Part shown: piece after piece, positions 35,975 through 45,731 of the stretch
Layout of the letters: every line of letters begins with the position of its first letter
Numbering within the stretch: the stretch's first letter is position 1
Assembly: GCA_030427425.1 (NCBI GenBank)
Contig: JAUICQ010000004.1
Span: 96,666 to 160,665, forward strand
DNA length: 64,000 nucleotides
Source of the DNA: Fimbriimonadia bacterium
Lineage (GTDB): Bacteria; Armatimonadota; Fimbriimonadia; Fimbriimonadales; Fimbriimonadaceae
Reading direction: 5' to 3'
Notes under the pieces: generated by a model
What the model was told of the DNA's origin: nothing
Seen by the model: only the letters and a program-made list of their open reading frames with translations
The model's database searches: none
Position numbers and translations under genes: made by a program

Positions 35975-36607
35975 ATGTTAAGCGGAATATTAGGAAAGAA
36001 AGTGGGAATGACCCACATTTATGATGAGCAGGGAAAAATGTTACCTGTAACAGTAATCGAAGCTGGTCCTGTATACGTAACTCAGGTTAAGAATGAGCGT
36101 AATGATGGTTACAATGCGGTTCAGGTTGGATATGAAGAGATCTCAGATAAGAAGCTTACCTGGCCTAAATACGGTCATTTAAAGAAAGCCGGTGTTGGCA
36201 GGAACCTTCGTACATTAAGAGAGTTCAGGGTAGATAATTCTTCTGAATTTAAGGCAGGTCAGGAATTCAATGTAGGTATTTTTGAATCTGGCGAGAAGGT
36301 AGTTGTAACTGGTACTGTAAAGGGTCGAGGTTTTGCCGGTGTAGTTAAGAAGTACGGATTTGCTGGTCAGCACATGAGCCATGGTTTCATGACTCACAGA
36401 CGTCCATTGTCTAACGGTGCTACAGGTCCGCAGAGAGTTTTCAAGGGTGGTAAGAGACCTGGAAGAATGGGTGGAAACACTGTGTCTCAGCAAGGATTAA
36501 AGATCGTTATTTTAGATGCTGAAAGAAATCTTATCGGTGTAGACGGTCCGATTCCTGGAGCCAATGGTAGTTTGGTAACTATTAAGAAGATGGCAGGTGG
36601 CAAGTAA
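35975..36607 (+). CDS. rplC: 50S ribosomal protein L3
   Basis: 210 residues. L3 sits near the peptidyl transferase centre. It begins MLSGILGKKVGMTHIYDEQG. A longer frame from 35924 exists, but the ATG at 35975 has a TAGGAGA ribosome site 5 bases upstream and matches the family start. SHGFMTHRRPLSNGATGPQRV is conserved. It overlaps rplD by one base (TAATG). Confidence 0.99.
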   Translation: MLSGILGKKVGMTHIYDEQGKMLPVTVIEAGPVYVTQVKNERNDGYNAVQVGYEEISDKKLTWPKYGHLKKAGVGRNLRTLREFRVDNSSEFKAGQEFNVGIFESGEKVVVTGTVKGRGFAGVVKKYGFAGQHMSHGFMTHRRPLSNGATGPQRVFKGGKRPGRMGGNTVSQQGLKIVILDAERNLIGVDGPIPGANGSLVTIKKMAGGK

Positions 36608-37269
36608 TGAATTTAGAAATTTTTGATATCAAGGGTAAAGCTCAGTCTAAGTTAAAAGTGAGTGATGCCATTAAGAATGCGAAAGTATCTCCTGCTTTAT
36701 TGCATAGTGTAGTAGTAGCTGAAGAAGCTAATATGAGACAAGGTACTCAGTGTGCTAAGACCAGATCTGAAGTTCGTGGTGGTGGTAGAAAGCCTTATAA
36801 ACAGAAGAAGACTGGTAATGCGCGTCAGGGTTCTATTAACTCTCCTCATTATAGACATGGTGGTATGGCGTTAGCTGTTAAGCCTCGTGATTACAGTAAA
36901 AAGGTTAATCGTAAAGAGAGAAGGGCTGCTTTATTAGGTGCGCTGCACAGTAAAGTAGAAGCTGGTGATGTATCTATACTAGATTCTTTAAAATTTGAAA
37001 CTCCAAAGACCAAGAATGGTGTTGAATTATTAAAGAACTTAAATTTATCAGATACAAAGCGAGTATTGTTAGTTCTTCCTGAATATGATGAGACAGTTTA
37101 CAAGTGTTTTAGAAATATTCCTAATGTAGAAGTTCGAACAGCTCCTGCAAAGAAAGAAGATGCAGATAGTGTAAAAACAGCTCCATTTTCAACTAGAGAT
37201 TTACTAGTTGCACATAAGATAGTAGTTGTTAAAGATGTGCTTGATAGATTAACGGAGGTATGGAGCTAA
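36607..37269 (+). CDS. rplD: 50S ribosomal protein L4
   Basis: 220 residues. L4 lines the exit tunnel and in some bacteria represses the S10 operon. The tunnel loop contains RQGTQCAKTRSEVRGGGRKP. MALAVKPRDYSKKVNRKERR and LLVAHKIVVVKDVLDRL follow. Its start overlaps the rplC stop and its stop overlaps the rplW start, so the three genes are coupled. Confidence 0.98.
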   Translation: MNLEIFDIKGKAQSKLKVSDAIKNAKVSPALLHSVVVAEEANMRQGTQCAKTRSEVRGGGRKPYKQKKTGNARQGSINSPHYRHGGMALAVKPRDYSKKVNRKERRAALLGALHSKVEAGDVSILDSLKFETPKTKNGVELLKNLNLSDTKRVLLVLPEYDETVYKCFRNIPNVEVRTAPAKKEDADSVKTAPFSTRDLLVAHKIVVVKDVLDRLTEVWS

Positions 37270-37616
37270 TGAAAAACGTTCATACAATTATATTGAATCC
37301 TCGTATTACCGAGAAGACATTGCGCTCAAGTATGGGTGAACTTTCGAATAGGAATACGAATGATTCAAATGCTATTAGACAATATACATTTATTGTTGAT
37401 AGGAATGCAAATAAGATAGAGATTAAGAAAGCTTTTGAAGCTATTTATAATGAAGGTAAGAAAGACAATCAGCTTACCGTAGAAAAGGTACATACTTCCG
37501 TAGTTCGAGGAAAAGCACGCCGAGTAGGTGCTAAAAAGAAAGGAAAGACATCTAGTTATAAGAAAGCAGTAATTACATTAGCTAAAGGACAAATATTAGA
37601 GGAATACGGAGTATAA
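37269..37616 (+). CDS. rplW: 50S ribosomal protein L23
   Basis: 115 residues. L23 lies at the tunnel exit and is a docking site for trigger factor and SRP. The ATG at 37269 overlaps the rplD stop and gives [17 protein letters not shown], matching the family. An ATG at 37260 is only one base from the GGAGG and is less likely. An insert of polar residues ([14 protein letters not shown]) near residue 22 is unusual. Confidence 0.97.
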   Translation: MKNVHTIILNPRITEKTLRSSMGELSNRNTNDSNAIRQYTFIVDRNANKIEIKKAFEAIYNEGKKDNQLTVEKVHTSVVRGKARRVGAKKKGKTSSYKKAVITLAKGQILEEYGV

Positions 37617-37617
37617 G

Positions 37618-38457
37618 ATGCCAGTAAAACGTTGTAAGCCCACGTCGCCAGGTCGACGTCATAAAATTCAAGCCACATATTCAGAGATAACAACAACAAA
37701 GCCAGAAAAGACCTTGTTAGGTAAAGTTTCCAAGACCGGTGGTAGAAACTCTTATGGAAGAACAACATCTTTCAATAAGGGTGGTGGAAATAAGAGAAGA
37801 TATCGATTCATCGATTTCAAGAGAAATAAAGATGGTGTTCAGGCTAAGGTAGCTACTATCGAATACGATCCAAACAGAACATGTAGAATAGCTTTGCTTC
37901 ACTATACAGATGGTGAGAAGCGATATATTCTTGCTCCTAAAGGATTGGAAGTAGGTTCAATGGTAGAGAACGGTGCTGAGGCAGACATTAAGCCAGGTAA
38001 CTGCTTGCCAATGGAGAATATTCCATTAGGTACCTTTATCCACAATTTGGAGTTAAAGCCAGGTAAGGGCGGTCAGATTGTTCGTAGTGCTGGTGCTGCA
38101 GCTCAGTTAGTAGCTAAAGAGGGTGCTTATGTTACAGTTAAGCTTCCAAGTAATGAAATGAGACGTTTCCATGCTGTATGTAGAGCAACTATCGGTGAGG
38201 TAGGTAATGCAGAGCACGAGAACGAGCAGATTGGTAAAGCCGGTAAAGCTAGAGGATTAGGAAGACGACCACACGTACGTGGTGTTGCTAAGACTCCTAG
38301 AGATCACCCACATGGTGGTGGTGAAGGTAAATCACCTGTAGGCCGTAAGAAGGGTCCTGTCGATAGATGGGGTAATAAGTCTCACGGTGGTAAGACCAGA
38401 ACCAACAAGCGTACAGATAAGTTTATTGTAAGAACTAGAAAGGAAGGTAAGCGATAG
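37618..38457 (+). CDS. rplB: 50S ribosomal protein L2
   Basis: 279 residues, the normal length. L2 is needed for subunit joining and peptidyl transfer. [21 protein letters not shown] and [17 protein letters not shown] contain the functional His. It starts 1 base after rplW. Confidence 0.99.
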   Translation: MPVKRCKPTSPGRRHKIQATYSEITTTKPEKTLLGKVSKTGGRNSYGRTTSFNKGGGNKRRYRFIDFKRNKDGVQAKVATIEYDPNRTCRIALLHYTDGEKRYILAPKGLEVGSMVENGAEADIKPGNCLPMENIPLGTFIHNLELKPGKGGQIVRSAGAAAQLVAKEGAYVTVKLPSNEMRRFHAVCRATIGEVGNAEHENEQIGKAGKARGLGRRPHVRGVAKTPRDHPHGGGEGKSPVGRKKGPVDRWGNKSHGGKTRTNKRTDKFIVRTRKEGKR

Positions 38458-38460
38458 AGT

Positions 38461-38748
38461 ATGGCACGAAGTATAAAGAAGGGATTTTTTGTTGATGATC
38501 ATTTGTCGAAGAAAGTAGAGGCTATGAATGCAGCAGGTGATAAGAAGTTAATTAAAACCTGGAGCAGACGTTCTACAATTACTCCTGACATGATTGGTCA
38601 TACTATTGCTGTACATGACGGTAGAAAGCATGTGCCTGTATTTGTAACAGAGAATTTAATTGGTCACAAACTAGGTGAATTTGCTCCAACCCGTACATAC
38701 CGAGGTCATGGTGGCTCTATTCCTGATAGGGGAGTTCGCCTAAGGTAA
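38461..38748 (+). CDS. rpsS: 30S ribosomal protein S19
   Basis: 95 residues. S19 is in the 30S head next to S13. It has [41 protein letters not shown] and [16 protein letters not shown]. It is followed by an unusual 152-base gap before rplV, where other bacteria have a few bases. Confidence 0.99.
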   Translation: MARSIKKGFFVDDHLSKKVEAMNAAGDKKLIKTWSRRSTITPDMIGHTIAVHDGRKHVPVFVTENLIGHKLGEFAPTRTYRGHGGSIPDRGVRLR

Positions 38749-38776
38749 ATATCAGTTATATAATATCGGTAGCGTA

Positions 38777-38832
38777 GGCTCGTCATGATTTACCATTATG
38801 GCGAGCTATGCTTAGATACTTAAAGGTATAAT
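38777..38832 (+). promoter_or_regulatory. Hairpin and TATAAT box in the rpsS-rplV gap
   Basis: GCTCGTCAT (about 38778-38786) can pair with ATGGCGAGC (38798-38806), with one G-T wobble, over an 11-base loop. A TATAAT box follows at 38827-38832 without a good -35. Together they could end one transcript and start a second one for rplV onward; this is an inference. Confidence 0.4.
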
Positions 38833-38900
38833 ATATAGTTGATTAAGAAATTTAATTGTGAAAATATTCACATATGAGATAGATTTATCTTTATAAGCTT

Positions 38901-39446
38901 ATGAAAGTGAGAGCAGTAGGAAAATATATAAGAGTGCAGCCCAGAAAAGTGAGAATGATAGCGGCTGCAGTAAAAAATAAATCGGCAGAGCATGCTTCAC
39001 AATTACTCAAGTTTCATCCTAGCAAGAGTGCAACTGTGCTAAGGAAAGTATTGATGAGTGCTATGGCAAATGCTGTTGAGAACAACAGTATACGCGATAC
39101 ATCTACATTAAGGGTTTCAAGTATTGAGATTGGTGATGGTCCGGTATACAAGCGTATGCAGGCAAGAGCTCAGGGTAGAGGTTATCGTATATTAAAGCGT
39201 ACGAGTCATGTAACTATTGAATTAGATGTGATGAGCGATGATGCTATGAATAAACCAAAAGCTCACGGAACCAAAGAGAAGGCAAGGCCATCTTTTAAGA
39301 GTGAGAAGAAGGGCAAGAAAGCATCTGCAAAGCCTGAGCAAGAGGACGTAAATACTGAAGTTGCTGCAACTACAGAAGGTAGTACAGCAGTAGCTACAGA
39401 GACATCAGCTGCAACTGAAGCAGGAGAGAATTCTGAGAAGGAATAA
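38901..39446 (+). CDS. rplV: 50S ribosomal protein L22 with long C-terminal extension
   Basis: The first 110 residues are a standard L22 (VRAVGKYIRVQPRKVRMIA and RMQARAQGRGYRILKRTSHVTIELD), which reaches into the exit tunnel. About 70 extra residues follow: a Lys-rich part (KAHGTKEKARPSFKSEKKGKK), then an Ala/Thr/Glu-rich tail (EVAATTEGSTAVATETS). Low-complexity extensions of L22 are known in several phyla; this one is likely disordered on the ribosome surface. It overlaps no neighbour; rpsC starts 12 bases later. Confidence 0.97.
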   Translation: MKVRAVGKYIRVQPRKVRMIAAAVKNKSAEHASQLLKFHPSKSATVLRKVLMSAMANAVENNSIRDTSTLRVSSIEIGDGPVYKRMQARAQGRGYRILKRTSHVTIELDVMSDDAMNKPKAHGTKEKARPSFKSEKKGKKASAKPEQEDVNTEVAATTEGSTAVATETSAATEAGENSEKE

Positions 39447-39458
39447 TAGGAGAAAAGT

Positions 39459-40217
39459 TTGGGCCAGAAAATTCACCCTTTAGGTTTTAGGTTAGGATAT
39501 ATAGTAGGTTGGGATAGCCAGTGGTATTTCAACGATAGAGATTATGCGAAAGCTGTTGCTTTGGACAAGCAGGTAAGAGACTATTTACACAAGAAGCTTG
39601 GTAAAGGTCATCTTTCTAATATCAAGATTGAGCGAGCAGCGAGCAAATTTAAAGTGACGTTATTAAGTTCAAGACCAGGTATCATCATCGGTCGTGGTGG
39701 TAAAGGTATTGACGAGATAAGTTTCGATTTAAATAAGCTTGTTCGTAAAGTGGACAATAACGCAACTGTTCAGATTAACGTAGTTGAAGTAAGGCAGCCA
39801 GAGTTAAATGCTCAGTTAGTTGCTGATAACATTGCGATACAGTTAGAGAAACGTGTTTCACACAGACGATGTATGAGGCAGGCTATGAACAAGTGTGTGC
39901 GTATGAATGGTAGAGGTATCAAGGTTATGATTTCAGGACGATTAGGTGGTCATGATATTGCCCGTTCCGAGGTTGATAAAGTTGGTAAAGTACCTTTACA
40001 TACGTTAAGAGCCGATATCGACTATGCAACATCAACAGCATTCACCATATACGGTTCTGTTGGTGTAAAAGTATGGGTTTACAAAGGTGAGGTTCTTCCT
40101 GAAAGAAATCGCAGCTTAATGGAAGTTAATGAATCTGGAAGAAGAAATGACAGAAGAAGTTCACGACCCAGACGCGATACTAGAAAAGAGGGGGTAACTT
40201 CAAATGTTAATGCCTAA
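39459..40217 (+). CDS. rpsC: 30S ribosomal protein S3
   Basis: 252 residues. S3 is part of the mRNA entry helicase. The start is TTG, with an AGGAG 6 bases upstream, giving [21 protein letters not shown]. The KH motif [11 protein letters not shown] is present. A basic Arg-rich tail ([16 protein letters not shown]) extends beyond the core. It overlaps rplP by 14 bases. Confidence 0.98.
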   Translation: MGQKIHPLGFRLGYIVGWDSQWYFNDRDYAKAVALDKQVRDYLHKKLGKGHLSNIKIERAASKFKVTLLSSRPGIIIGRGGKGIDEISFDLNKLVRKVDNNATVQINVVEVRQPELNAQLVADNIAIQLEKRVSHRRCMRQAMNKCVRMNGRGIKVMISGRLGGHDIARSEVDKVGKVPLHTLRADIDYATSTAFTIYGSVGVKVWVYKGEVLPERNRSLMEVNESGRRNDRRSSRPRRDTRKEGVTSNVNA

Positions 40218-40671
40218 AAGAACTAAATATAGAAAGCAGCAACGTGGTAGAATGCGTGGTAAAGCTACTAGAGGAAATAAGATTTCTTTTGGTGATTTCG
40301 GTTTAGTAGCTCAGGAACCAGCTTGGATTACTAGTCGTCAGATAGAAGCCGCTCGTATTGCTATGACAAGGCATATTAAAAGAGGTGGTAAAGTTTGGAT
40401 AAGAGTATTCCCAGACAAGCCTTATACAAAGAAGCCTATCGAGCAGAGAATGGGTAAAGGTAAAGCATCTGTAGAAGCTTGGGTAGCTGTAGTAAAACCT
40501 GGAAAGGTTTTATTTGAGATGAATGGTGTAGCAGAAGAGTTAGCTAAAGCCGCTATGAGTCTTGCAGACGCTAAAATGCCAATTAGATGTAAATTTTACA
40601 ACAAAGAGCAGTTAGAAGCTGAATTAAACAAAACAAACAGTGATGTAGACTCTACGAAGGTAGAAGCATAG
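40204..40671 (+). CDS. rplP: 50S ribosomal protein L16
   Basis: 155 residues. L16 contacts the A-site t[42 protein letters not shown] and [19 protein letters not shown] are conserved. A tail of about 15 residues ([16 protein letters not shown]) exceeds the typical 137. Confidence 0.98.
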   Translation: MLMPKRTKYRKQQRGRMRGKATRGNKISFGDFGLVAQEPAWITSRQIEAARIAMTRHIKRGGKVWIRVFPDKPYTKKPIEQRMGKGKASVEAWVAVVKPGKVLFEMNGVAEELAKAAMSLADAKMPIRCKFYNKEQLEAELNKTNSDVDSTKVEA

Positions 40672-40679
40672 GTTAGCAC

Positions 40680-40892
40680 ATGAAAGATTTAAAAAGTAAA
40701 GAATTAAAAGACAAATCGGTGCCAGAATTAGAGGCTATGTTAAATGTAGAAAGAGCTAATCTTTTCAAAGCAAGAAGAGATATGGTTTTAAGACAGTTAA
40801 CTGATACTACTAGCTTAAGAGTTAGAAGACATAACATTGCCAGAATTCTTACCGTAATTACCGAGAAGAAGAGAGGTGCTGTAAATGTCTAA
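40680..40892 (+). CDS. rpmC: 50S ribosomal protein L29
   Basis: A 70-residue two-helix protein at the tunnel exit. [22 protein letters not shown] and the [14 protein letters not shown] end are normal. It overlaps the rpsQ start by 8 bases. Confidence 0.97.
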   Translation: MKDLKSKELKDKSVPELEAMLNVERANLFKARRDMVLRQLTDTTSLRVRRHNIARILTVITEKKRGAVNV

Positions 40893-41166
40893 GGCAGCAA
40901 CAGAAACAGAAACAGTAGTGAGAGGTTCTCGTAAAGTAAGAGAGGGAGTTGTTTCCTCAAATAAGATGGAGAAAACAGTAACTGTAACTGTAGTGAGAAG
41001 ATTCCAGCATCCTTTATACAAGAAGACATTGATGAGTTCGAAAAAATATCCAGCTCATGATGAACTTAATTGTGATGAAGGTGATAGAGTAGAGATTATG
41101 GAAACTAGGCCATTGAGTAAACATAAGAGATGGCGTGTAGTTAGAATAATTGAAAAAGTTAAATAA
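40885..41166 (+). CDS. rpsQ: 30S ribosomal protein S17
   Basis: 93 residues. It has an N-terminal extension of about 15 residues, then [21 protein letters not shown] and [20 protein letters not shown] of the OB-fold S17. A gap of 88 bases separates it from rplN. Confidence 0.98.
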   Translation: MSKAATETETVVRGSRKVREGVVSSNKMEKTVTVTVVRRFQHPLYKKTLMSSKKYPAHDELNCDEGDRVEIMETRPLSKHKRWRVVRIIEKVK

Positions 41167-41254
41167 TTATCAGGTCTCTTGGTAGTTAAAATCCAGGAGA
41201 TTAACTTATTATTAGTTAGGTTTAAATAAATTAGGAGAATTAAATTAAAGAGCA

Positions 41255-41626
41255 ATGATTCAGCAGTATTCAAGATTAAAAGTGGCTGACAACTCTGGGG
41301 CAAGAGAAGTAATGTGCATACGTGTACTAAAAGGTTCTCAGCCTAGAAGTGGTGGTGTAGGAGATGTAATAGTAGCATCTGTAAAAGCCGCAACACCCAA
41401 TATGCCAGTTAAAAAAGGAGACGTAATTAGAGCCGTAGTAGTACGCTCTAAGAAAGCAGTAAGACGCGCAGATGGTTCTACATTAAAGTTTGACGATAAT
41501 GCATGCGTGTTAATTAATCCTGCAAACCAAGAACCAAAAGGAACACGTATATTTGGCCCTGTAGCCAGAGAACTACGTGATGGTAATTACATGAAGATTG
41601 TATCCTTAGCACAGGAGGTACTATAA
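41255..41626 (+). CDS. rplN: 50S ribosomal protein L14
   Basis: 123 residues, the normal length. L14 is at the subunit interface. [21 protein letters not shown] and the [20 protein letters not shown] end are typical. Its stop overlaps the rplX start by one base (TAATG). Confidence 0.99.
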   Translation: MIQQYSRLKVADNSGAREVMCIRVLKGSQPRSGGVGDVIVASVKAATPNMPVKKGDVIRAVVVRSKKAVRRADGSTLKFDDNACVLINPANQEPKGTRIFGPVARELRDGNYMKIVSLAQEVL

Positions 41627-42048
41627 TGCCTACATTTGCAGATATAAAAGCAGCCAAGAAAAATACAAAAGTTAAGCTTAGAAGAGGGGATAAAGTAATG
41701 ATTATCTCTGGTAAAGATAAGGGTCAGAAAGGTTGGATAGGTTATATTAGTCCTGCCGATAGTAAGGCACTTGTGTTACAAGATAATCCTGAAAACCCAG
41801 AGCAACCTATACCTCTTAACGCTATGATTAAGCATTATAAAGCTAAGAGTAATCAGGAAAAATCGATGAAGCTAAAAATGCCTTCACCTATCCATATTAG
41901 TAATCTTATGTTATTAGATCCTAAATCTGGTGAGCCTACAAAAGTTGGTAGAAGAGTAGAGAATGGTAAATTAGTAAGATTCGCTAAAAAATCTGGTGAA
42001 ACTATTAACGATGAACCTATTTACAATGCAGAGAGGGAAGCTAACTAG
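41626..42048 (+). CDS. rplX: 50S ribosomal protein L24
   Basis: 140 residues, longer than the usual 100-105. The KOW part is clear (LRRGDKVMIISGKDKGQKGWI). An insertion in the middle (SPADSKALVLQDNPENPEQP) and a C-terminal addition account for the length. SPIHISNLMLLDPKSGEPTKV is standard. Confidence 0.97.
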   Translation: MPTFADIKAAKKNTKVKLRRGDKVMIISGKDKGQKGWIGYISPADSKALVLQDNPENPEQPIPLNAMIKHYKAKSNQEKSMKLKMPSPIHISNLMLLDPKSGEPTKVGRRVENGKLVRFAKKSGETINDEPIYNAEREAN

Positions 42049-42062
42049 CTTAGGTGAATAAT

Positions 42063-42653
42063 ATGGCTAAGAAAAGTACTACAAAACAGACTTCCACTAA
42101 TACAGCAGTTACTGAACCAAGATTGAAAAAGCTCTGGAAAGAAGATTTTTCAAAGAAACTACAGAAAGAGCTTGGTTGCAGTTCTATTATGCAAGTACCT
42201 AAATTAGATAAGATTGTTATCAATATGGGTATCGGACCTATGCAAGGGGATAAAGCATTAGAAAACGGTATAAGAGATATGACCACCATAAGCGGTCAGA
42301 AACCTGTTGCTACTAAAGCTAGAATCGCTGTATCTAACTTTAAAATTAGAGAAAATCAGAAAGTAGGTTGCAAAGTTACTATGAGAGGAGATAGAGCTCT
42401 CCACTTCTTCGATAAACTAGTAACCGTTGTTCTGCCAAGAATTAGAGACTTTCAAGGTTTATCACCAAAGTCTTTCGATGGTAGAGGAAACTATGCTTTC
42501 GGTTTAAAAGAACAGTTGGTATTCCCTGAAATATCTTACGATAACTTCGATAAGATTAGAGGTATGGATATTATTATCTGTACAACTGCGAAAAATGATA
42601 AAGATGCAATTGCATTCTTAAAGATGATGGGTCTTCCTATTAGAGAAAAATAA
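42063..42653 (+). CDS. rplE: 50S ribosomal protein L5
   Basis: 196 residues. L5 binds 5S rRNA and the P-site tRNA. The ATG at 42063 has AGGTGA 5 bases upstream; a GTG at 42054 would overlap that site. An N-terminal Lys/Thr-rich extension precedes LWKEDFSKKLQKELG. DKIVINMGIG and FPEISYDNFDKIRGMDI are conserved. It is the last gene of the operon here, with no rpsN or rpsH after it. Confidence 0.98.
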   Translation: MAKKSTTKQTSTNTAVTEPRLKKLWKEDFSKKLQKELGCSSIMQVPKLDKIVINMGIGPMQGDKALENGIRDMTTISGQKPVATKARIAVSNFKIRENQKVGCKVTMRGDRALHFFDKLVTVVLPRIRDFQGLSPKSFDGRGNYAFGLKEQLVFPEISYDNFDKIRGMDIIICTTAKNDKDAIAFLKMMGLPIREK

Positions 42654-42673
42654 GTTAAATCTTATTGATATGT

Positions 42674-42709
42674 AAAAAAAAAGAGTGAGCAAATGCTCAC
42701 TCTTTTTTT
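42674..42709. terminator. Strong bidirectional terminator after rplE
   Basis: A-run, GAGTGAGC-AAAT-GCTCACTC, then seven T. It is a perfect stem with flanking A and T runs, so it works on both strands for the convergent rplE and acyl-CoA dehydrogenase genes. Confidence 0.93.
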
Positions 42710-42739
42710 ATGTAATAACCATGGATCTGTACGATTCAT

Positions 42740-44359
42740 TTATAGAGGTGATTGTTCCTGATATACCGCATCCGATATCTCATCGATATAATTAACTCTT
42801 GTTGGTAATAAAATATTCTCTTCACAAATGGTTCTATAATCGTAAAGGGAAGTGACCTCCGCCCAATTAAGGAATGTCTCATAAAGCATATTACCTATTT
42901 CTCCTTTCTCTGGAGCTCTTAATCTGGCCGATTGTTCTGCGTAGTAGAGCATAGTTAGATTCGATAATGAAGCAATGTGGTAATGATTACTGAAATCTGC
43001 TTTTTTCAGTGCTTTAGACAGCATTTCTGCGATAAGAGAGTCGTTAGGGGTTTCTAGTTTTAGGATTCCTGCCTGATGTTTTTTGTAGATTCTATCCGCA
43101 AGGAACATCCGATTAATCTCGTTAGTCCCTTCGTAGATTCTACTTATCCTACAATCGCGGTAATGTCTGGCGAGTGGGAACTCCTCAGTGAATCCGTATC
43201 CACCGTATACTTGTAAGCATTCGTCTATTATGAATGCTTCTGCTTCGGTTGTAAGTACTTTACTGGCACTACATTCAACCGCAAACTCTTCCGCCGACTT
43301 CCGATTGGCTTGAATGATATCCTCTTCTTTCTCTGTATAATAAGTAAATGCGGAATCGATTAAAGATCCGGTTCTGTATAATGCACTCTCTGCACCATAG
43401 AATCTGGCTGCCATTTCAGCGAACTTTTTTCTAATAAGTTTAAATTCAGATATACTCTTTCCAAACTGTTTTCTTTCTAGTGCATAATTTACAGCTTGGT
43501 AAATAGATTCTCTTGCAGGCCCAAGCGACATCGCACCCAGCTTGAATCGTCCTAAATTTAAAGCATTAAAAGCTACATGGTGTCCTTTTCCTTCTACATA
43601 GAGCAAGTTCTCTGCAGGAACCATCACGGAATCGAGAATCAGTCGAGCGGTAGATGAACCTTTTAGCCCCATTTTATGTTCTTCTCTTGCAATAGATACA
43701 CCGGGCATATCTTTTTCAACAAGAAAAGCAGAGAAATCGGTACCGTTTACTTTTGCGAATACAACAAAAAAATCTGCCCATTTTGCATTTGAAATCCACA
43801 TTTTTGTACCATTCAGTACATAAGTATCAGGAGCTTTCTGAGCTATGGTAGATACTGATAGTGCATCGCTTCCACTTTCAGGTTCACTTAGTGCGTAGGC
43901 TCCTATCCACTCTCCTGTAGCTAATTTTGAAAGATATTTCTGCCTCTGGGCATCAGTGCCGAACAGGATGGGTCCCACCTGTGAGATTCCACCTGTGATT
44001 CCAATTGTAACGCTAAAGGAAGCGTCTAGACTGAGGTGTTCCAGAATTCTTGCAGCCAATGTTTTAGTTAAACCAAGTCCGCCGTATTTTTCCGGTGTGT
44101 CTAATCCGCAGAATCCTAATTCACCGGCTTTTTTAATTATGGAAGGCATGAGTCCTTCTTCCTGTTTTTCAAGTTTTTCAGAAAAGGGAAGGACCTCGTT
44201 TTTGCTAAAGTCGTTAGCAATTTTTATCATTAAGTCTTCATCGCTGTTAAATTTTTCAGGAGAAAAAATTGCAGCGGGAGTATAATTTAAGAAAGAAGCA
44301 CCAAAACAAGTTTTGCTCATTTCTTGAAATCTCAAATCAATCATATCAAACATATACAC
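42740..44359 (-). CDS. Acyl-CoA dehydrogenase
   Basis: A 539-residue FAD enzyme of fatty acid beta-oxidation. FAD/substrate segments are EPESGSDALSVSTIAQ and LNGTKMWISNAKWADFF. The catalytic Glu lies in RIYEGTNEINRMF. YGGYGFTEEFPLARHYRD is a hallmark. An additional C-terminal helical domain of about 120 residues makes it like the longer FadE/ACAD9 group, not the 380-residue short enzymes. Electron-transfer flavoprotein genes are not in the window. It forms a single-gene unit. Confidence 0.95.
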   Translation of the reverse strand: MYMFDMIDLRFQEMSKTCFGASFLNYTPAAIFSPEKFNSDEDLMIKIANDFSKNEVLPFSEKLEKQEEGLMPSIIKKAGELGFCGLDTPEKYGGLGLTKTLAARILEHLSLDASFSVTIGITGGISQVGPILFGTDAQRQKYLSKLATGEWIGAYALSEPESGSDALSVSTIAQKAPDTYVLNGTKMWISNAKWADFFVVFAKVNGTDFSAFLVEKDMPGVSIAREEHKMGLKGSSTARLILDSVMVPAENLLYVEGKGHHVAFNALNLGRFKLGAMSLGPARESIYQAVNYALERKQFGKSISEFKLIRKKFAEMAARFYGAESALYRTGSLIDSAFTYYTEKEEDIIQANRKSAEEFAVECSASKVLTTEAEAFIIDECLQVYGGYGFTEEFPLARHYRDCRISRIYEGTNEINRMFLADRIYKKHQAGILKLETPNDSLIAEMLSKALKKADFSNHYHIASLSNLTMLYYAEQSARLRAPEKGEIGNMLYETFLNWAEVTSLYDYRTICEENILLPTRVNYIDEISDAVYQEQSPL

Positions 44360-44465
44360 TCCTTGGAAAAATAACCAATATTATTATTCCACTATTCTAT
44401 TGTTATTGAGATGTTACTATTCTATTGTAACAATTTCATTGTACACTAATTAGAAAACAGATATT

Positions 44466-45731
44466 CTATAGACAACTAAATGTTTGCATAGTACTATCTA
44501 CATTAATTGGGGTTAGTTTGTGTAAATTTTCAGATAGAATGTTAAACGATTCTTTATCTGCTACCCTGAAATTATGGAAATATATTTTTTCTAAATTCTT
44601 TTGTCTGTATAGGGCTTGTATACTATGATGTGTAATTTGCAACCCAGATAGATCTAGTACTTTGAGTGTATTTTCTGGAATACTATTTAACAATTTTCTT
44701 AATCCGTTGTCTGATAAATTTTCTACATCTGAAAGATAGAGTTCTTCAATACATTCTTGATTTCTCAGTATTTTGTATAGTTTATCGCTAAGTTTGAGTC
44801 GGGATAAGTCTAAAACTCTTAGATTATTGTTTGTAAGTGATAATAAGAAGTTATATATTCCGTTTACTGTTAAAGAAGAACATCCGGTAAGACATAGTTC
44901 TGATAGGTTAGAGTTATCCTTGAATGAATAAAGAACTCTGTTGTTGATGTTTGAATGCGTGAAGTCGAGCGATTCAAAATGTCTACTATCTGTAAATAAG
45001 CTAAATGAGTTATTTTCATTTTTGAAATTAGCATATAAGAAATCGGCTTTTTTTATCTTGTTATTGTTAAGGAGGGTGTTTTTTAGAAATTTAGTGATCT
45101 TTCTGGTTCTTATCGGGAAAATATCTAAGCTTTGGACGTCCGAAAAAAACTGTTCCAAAGTTTCATCAGAGCAGCTAGTTAGAGGTGTGTAGCCTATGCT
45201 TTTTAAATTTGGCAGTTTGCCTAGTGCAATTAGAATATTATCATCTATACTTGTATGGGTTGCATTAAAATATTCAAGAGTACGGAGTTTAGTGAGTTCG
45301 GTTATCTGGTGTGATTCAAGATGTAGCTCATCTTTAGAATTAAATGCTTTAATAGGGATGCAGTATGTATAATTGCCTAATGTTGCTAGTAATTTCGCAT
45401 ATCTAACCGATATAATCTGCTGGGTATCCAGTACTTTTCTTAACTGATCTGAATGTTCTAGTACGGGATTACTCCATACACTTTCATTGGATAGTGTGAG
45501 TATTGTATAAAAATTATCAGTATTAGTCGGCGCCCTAGCAAGGGCATCTAGAAGATCTATTTTTTCCTGATTAGAAAATTGCTTGAAAGTACACAGTTGT
45601 AGATCTTCCGGTAACTTAGTAAGTAAGAGATGTTTTTCAATATTAATGGAAGCAGAGGTAACAGTACATGTAGTGAACAAAAATAGGAGGTATGTTATCT
45701 GTCTGTTTACAATCTTTTTTAGATAGTTCAT
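44466..45731 (-). CDS. Exported leucine-rich repeat protein with F-box-like N-terminus
   Basis: A 421-residue protein with a signal peptide (QITYLLFLFTTCTVTSASI). Directly after it, LTKLPEDLQLCTFKQFSNQEK resembles an F-box core (LPxxL...F..L). At least seven irregular LRRs follow (residues about 125-400), for example LSELCLTGCSSLTVNGIYNF, LRVLDLSRLKLSDKLYKIL and LKVLDLSGLQITHHSIQALY, closest to the cysteine-containing/RI-like LRRs of F-box proteins. If exported, it could act as a host-directed adaptor. The F-box reading is weak, by eye only. It is monocistronic. Confidence 0.75.
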   Translation of the reverse strand: MNYLKKIVNRQITYLLFLFTTCTVTSASINIEKHLLLTKLPEDLQLCTFKQFSNQEKIDLLDALARAPTNTDNFYTILTLSNESVWSNPVLEHSDQLRKVLDTQQIISVRYAKLLATLGNYTYCIPIKAFNSKDELHLESHQITELTKLRTLEYFNATHTSIDDNILIALGKLPNLKSIGYTPLTSCSDETLEQFFSDVQSLDIFPIRTRKITKFLKNTLLNNNKIKKADFLYANFKNENNSFSLFTDSRHFESLDFTHSNINNRVLYSFKDNSNLSELCLTGCSSLTVNGIYNFLLSLTNNNLRVLDLSRLKLSDKLYKILRNQECIEELYLSDVENLSDNGLRKLLNSIPENTLKVLDLSGLQITHHSIQALYRQKNLEKIYFHNFRVADKESFNILSENLHKLTPINVDSTMQTFSCL

